Shown here: positions 60,300-64,000 of the stretch, piece after piece
Numbering within the stretch: the first letter of the stretch is position 1
Layout of the letters: each line of letters opens with the position of its first letter
NCBI GenBank assembly: GCA_951804985.1
Contig: OX638134.1
Span: 6,572,001 to 6,636,000 of the forward strand
Length of the DNA stretch: 64,000 nt
Direction: 5' to 3'
Source: Dryomyza anilis
Taxonomy: Eukaryota; Arthropoda; Insecta; Diptera; Dryomyzidae
Notes under the pieces: model-generated
The model's input: only the letters and a program-made list of their open reading frames with translations
Database searches by the model: none
What the model was told of the DNA's origin: nothing
Made by a program: the position numbers and the translations under genes

Positions 60300-61090
60300 C
60301 AAATTTTAATGAAAATTCAATTTTTAATGAAAAATTGAATTTTTAGTGAAAAATTGAATTTTTAGTGAAAAATTGAATTTTTAGTGAAAAATTGAATTTT
60401 TAGTGAAAAATTGAATTTTTAGGTAAAAGTTGAATTTTTAGAGAAAAATTGAATTTTTTTTAGTGAAAAATTGAATTTTTTGTGAAAATTTGAATTTTTA
60501 GTGAAAAATTAAATTTTTTGTGAAAATTTGAATTTTGAGGAAAATTTTGAAGTTGAATTTTTAGTGAAAATTTCAATTTTTGGTGTAAAATTGAATTTTA
60601 AATGAAAAATTGGATTTTTTTTTAGTGAAAAATTGAATTTTGTGTGAAAATTTGAATTTTGAGGGATATTTTGAAGTTTTAGTGTAAAATTGAATGAAAA
60701 ATTGTGAAAAATTTAATTTTTAGTGAAAAATTTGATTTTTTTAGTGAAAAATTGAATTTTAAAAGAAAATTTGAATTTTTAGTGATAAATTGAATTTTTA
60801 GTGAAAAAGTGAATTTTTAGTGAAAAATTGAATTTTTAGTGAAAAATTTGAATTTTAGTGGAAAATTGAATTTTTAGTGAAAAATTGAATTTTTTAGTGA
60901 AAAATTGCATTTTTAGTGAAAAAATTGAATTTTTAGTGAAACATTGAATTTTAGTGAAAAATTGAATTTTTAGTGAAAAATTTAATTTTGTTTGAAAAAT
61001 TGAATTTTTAGTGAAAAATTGAATTTTTAGTGAAAAATTGAATTTTTAGTGAAATATTGGAATTTTTAGTGAAAAATAAATTTTTTAGTG
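60300..61090 (-). repeat. 19-bp satellite array 8 (minus orientation)
   Basis: About 40 minus-orientation units facing array 7 across ~1.4 kb. Confidence 0.93.
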
Positions 61091-61667
61091 AGTGTAAAAA
61101 TATTATTAACATTTTTAATTTCTTTAATTTAACAACAAAAGCATGTCAATTTGTTCCCATTATAGCCGAATCGCATAATTTAGACTTTTTAACAAATTAA
61201 ACCACGACCACCTAGTGTTTAACTGTTTTCCCACAACGTCTGTCAGATTCAATGCTGCTGTTTTCTGCAGCCCGAAAGTTTTAAATTAATTTATGCGATT
61301 AATTTTCATGCAACAACCTTGACCAGATTAAACCTTAAGTGTTGTTGTTGCTGCTGCTTGCTCGTTTTGCCACTAAACGCCGCTTAGTGCAATGAACCAC
61401 GCGGTCACAGCGAGCGTGTTTAGTTTTCCTCGGTTGTAACTCAACCGACCGTGTTTAATGCTTCGCTGCGCGTCGGCGACCTTCGTGCTGGGTTTTGAGT
61501 TTTCAATTTTGAGCCGCCTCGTCAAGCGACTCATTTTCCTTACTCAGTTTTGACACTAAAGGTCACCAAGTGTTGAAAGAAGCTTTCTTGACTTTTTTAC
61601 ATTTCATAAAAAAACTTCTTATAAAATAAATATAAAAAAAAATAAACATAAAAATATAAACATAAAT

Positions 61668-62602
61668 AAAATATAAAAATTTAAAAATATAAAAATATAA
61701 AAATATAAAAATATAAAAATATAAAAATATGAAAATATAAAAATATAAAAATATAAAAATATAAAAATATAAAAATATAAAAATATAAAAATATAAAAAT
61801 ATTAAAATATTAAAATATAAAAATATAAAAATATAAAAATATAAAAATATAAAAATATAAAAATATAAAAATATAAAAATATAAAAATATAAAAATATAA
61901 AAATATAAAAATATAAAAATATAAAAATATAAAAATATAAAAATATAAAAATATAAAAATATAAAAATATAAAAATATAAAAATATAAAAATATAAAAAT
62001 ATAAAAATTAAAAATATAAAAATATAAAAATATAAAAATATAAAAATATAAAAATATAAAAATATAAAAATATAAAAATATAAAAATATAAAAATATAAA
62101 AATATAAAAATATAAAAATATAAAAATATAAAAATATAAAAATATAAAAATATAAAAATATAAAAATATAAAAATATAAAAATATAAAAATATAAAAATA
62201 TAAAAATATAAAAATATAAAAATATAAAAATATAAAAATATAAAAATATAAAAATATAAAAATATAAAAATATAAAAATATAAAAATATAAAAATATAAA
62301 AATATAAAAATATAAAAATATAAAAATATAAAAATATAAAAATATAAAAATATAAAAATATAAAAATATAAAAATATAAAAATATAAAAATATAAAAATA
62401 TAAAAATATAAAAATATAAAAATATAAAAATATAAAAATATAAAAATATAAAAATATAAAAATATAAAAATATAAAAATATAAAAATATAAAAATATAAA
62501 AATATAAAAATATAAAAATATAAAAATATAAAAATATAAAAATATAAAAATATAAAAATATAAAAATATGAAATTATAAAAATATAAAAATATAAAAATA
62601 TA
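61668..62602 (+). repeat. (ATAAAAAT)n array, ~115 units
   Basis: An almost uninterrupted 8-bp repeat of over 900 bp. Three units make an 8-codon frame, so the minus strand shows a false 268-codon ORF of IFIFLYFY repeats. Confidence 0.97.
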
Positions 62603-63078
62603 AATCATAACGATATATTAACTACATAAATTAAAACGAAAAAATTAAAAATGTGTCTGTATTTGAGGTCATCGATTAAACAACATAACTTTTACTCTTG
62701 TTTAAATCCACTAATTGTTAACAGTTTTTAAGGTCGAAATTTCTAATAATCACCCAGTGATTTAGTTATTTTTCGCACTTAAACCATCTGTCAGTCTGTC
62801 TTTCCCTTCAACTTTCAGTCTTAACCATATAATTTAACAATTGCTTTATATTCTTTCTATTTTCTTTTGTTCACATTTTTTCTGTTTTTTCTTTAATGGC
62901 CATTGAGTTTTTTTTATTTATTTTTATTTTTTTTTTAATTTCATTCATTTCGGCACCCCAAAAGTATGCCGCAAGTAATAAAGCGCAACTAGATGTGCGA
63001 ATGAGAGTTTGGTTTGGAATGCATTGCATATTTTTAGGCTGTTGTCAATAGGTACCAATGTTTGGAATTATAAAGTTT

Positions 63079-63486
63079 TTATATTTTTATATTTTTAATA
63101 TTATATTTTTATATTTTTAATTTTTATATTTCTATATTTTTGTATTTTTATATTTTTATATTTTTATATTTTTATATTTTTATATTTTTATATTTTTATA
63201 TTTTTATATTTTTATATTTTTATATTTTTATATTTTTATATTTTTATATTTTCATATTTTTATATTTTTATATTTTTATATTTTTATATTTTTATATTTT
63301 TATATTTTTATATATTTATATTTTTATATTTTTATATTTTTATATTTTTATATTTTTATATTTTTATATTTTTATATTTTTATATTTTTATATTTTTATA
63401 TTTTTATATTTTTATATTTTTATATTTTTATATTTTTATATTTTTATATTTTTATATTTTTATATTTTTATATTTTTATATTTTAT
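63079..63486 (-). repeat. (ATTTTTAT)n array, opposite orientation
   Basis: The reverse complement of the 61668-62602 unit, ~50 copies, ~480 bp away. It decays into TATTTTATATTTTAT at the right. Confidence 0.97.
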
Positions 63487-63489
63487 ATT

Positions 63490-63582
63490 TTATATTTTAT
63501 TTTTTATATTAACATATTTTTTATTTATTTTTTATTTCTATTATTTCTTTTATGTATTTATTTTCCTTCTTTTATTTCTTTA

Positions 63583-63616
<34 letters not shown>

Positions 63617-63842
63617 TAATTTCTTTAATTTCTTTTATTTCTTTTATATCTTTTATTTCTTTTATTTATTTTATTTCTTTTATTTCGTTTATTTCTTTTA
63701 TTTCGTATTTTTCTTTTATTTCTTATATTTTTATATTTCTTATATTTGTTATATATTTTTATATATTTTATATTTTTTTTATAGTTTATATTTCTTTTAT
63801 TTTTTAATTAATTTTATTTTTTCTTTTATTCTTCTATTTCTT

Positions 63843-63885
<43 letters not shown>

Positions 63886-64000
63886 TTTTATTTCTTTTAT
63901 GTCTTTCTTTTATTTTTTTGTTTCTTTTATCTTTTATTTCTTTTATTTCTTTTATGTATTTTGTTTCTTTTATTTCGTTTATTTCTTTTATATCGTTTTT
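63490..64000 (+). repeat. (TTTTATTTCT)n array with a (TTTA)n island
   Basis: A 10-bp unit repeated to the window edge, with a (TTTA)n block at about 63845-63893. It continues beyond the window. Confidence 0.9.

Noticed and set aside
61802..63583. Long ORFs of 268 and 147 codons with IFIFLYFY repeats
   Set aside because: They are translations of the 8-bp simple repeat; no start context, codon bias or domain.

Overview
The window reads as nuclear DNA of a higher fly (Diptera). It is very AT-rich and dominated by short tandem repeats, MITE-like inverted-repeat elements, tRNA-derived SINEs and decayed non-LTR retrotransposons. The dipteran assignment rests on three things: fly-type genes with ~60-65 bp introns, an RR-1 larval cuticle protein gene with a 4-codon first exon, and a mini-me/DINE-type element with its (GACA)n tract and conserved core. 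I cannot fix the family or species from sequence alone. Nothing here is prokaryotic, and there is no operon, phage or CRISPR array.

Only two genes are well supported. (1) An RR-1 cuticle protein gene on the plus strand (27971-28442), with TATA box, signal peptide, a 59-bp intron and a poly(A) signal. (2) A large ABTB2/BTBD11-family gene on the minus strand. Exons at 33312-36253, 32884-33247, 32493-32817 and 32082-32426 join in phase to encode a histone-fold-like region, ankyrin repeats and a BTB/POZ domain. A further upstream exon (39576-40366) joins in phase across a 3.3-kb intron and would give a 1588-residue protein. A GC-rich open stretch at 9609-9863 with fly-like codon use may be another exon or a small ORF, but it is unidentified.

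Layout: 1-8 kb holds two long 19-bp satellite arrays, MITEs and a MITE with a SINE inserted in its terminal repeat. 8-22 kb is a MITE field: a TA-targeting family with CACCCAG termini, two foldback elements, two SINEs and a mini-me element. 23-31.6 kb has a Tc1/mariner transposase scrap, a degenerate repeat array, the cuticle gene, three non-LTR remnants and a ~130-bp minisatellite. 32-40.4 kb is the ABTB2-like gene. 40.4-64 kb is almost entirely repeats: a 22-bp array, a foldback-like structure with satellite-bearing arms, two copies of a composite palindromic element with one versus four central units, more satellite arrays, and two opposed 8-bp arrays.

The two genes have no evident functional link. 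The most unusual content is structural: one 19-bp satellite forms at least nine arrays in both orientations (about 7 kb in all), and several inverted-repeat families are nested, tandemly amplified or paired in opposite orientation.
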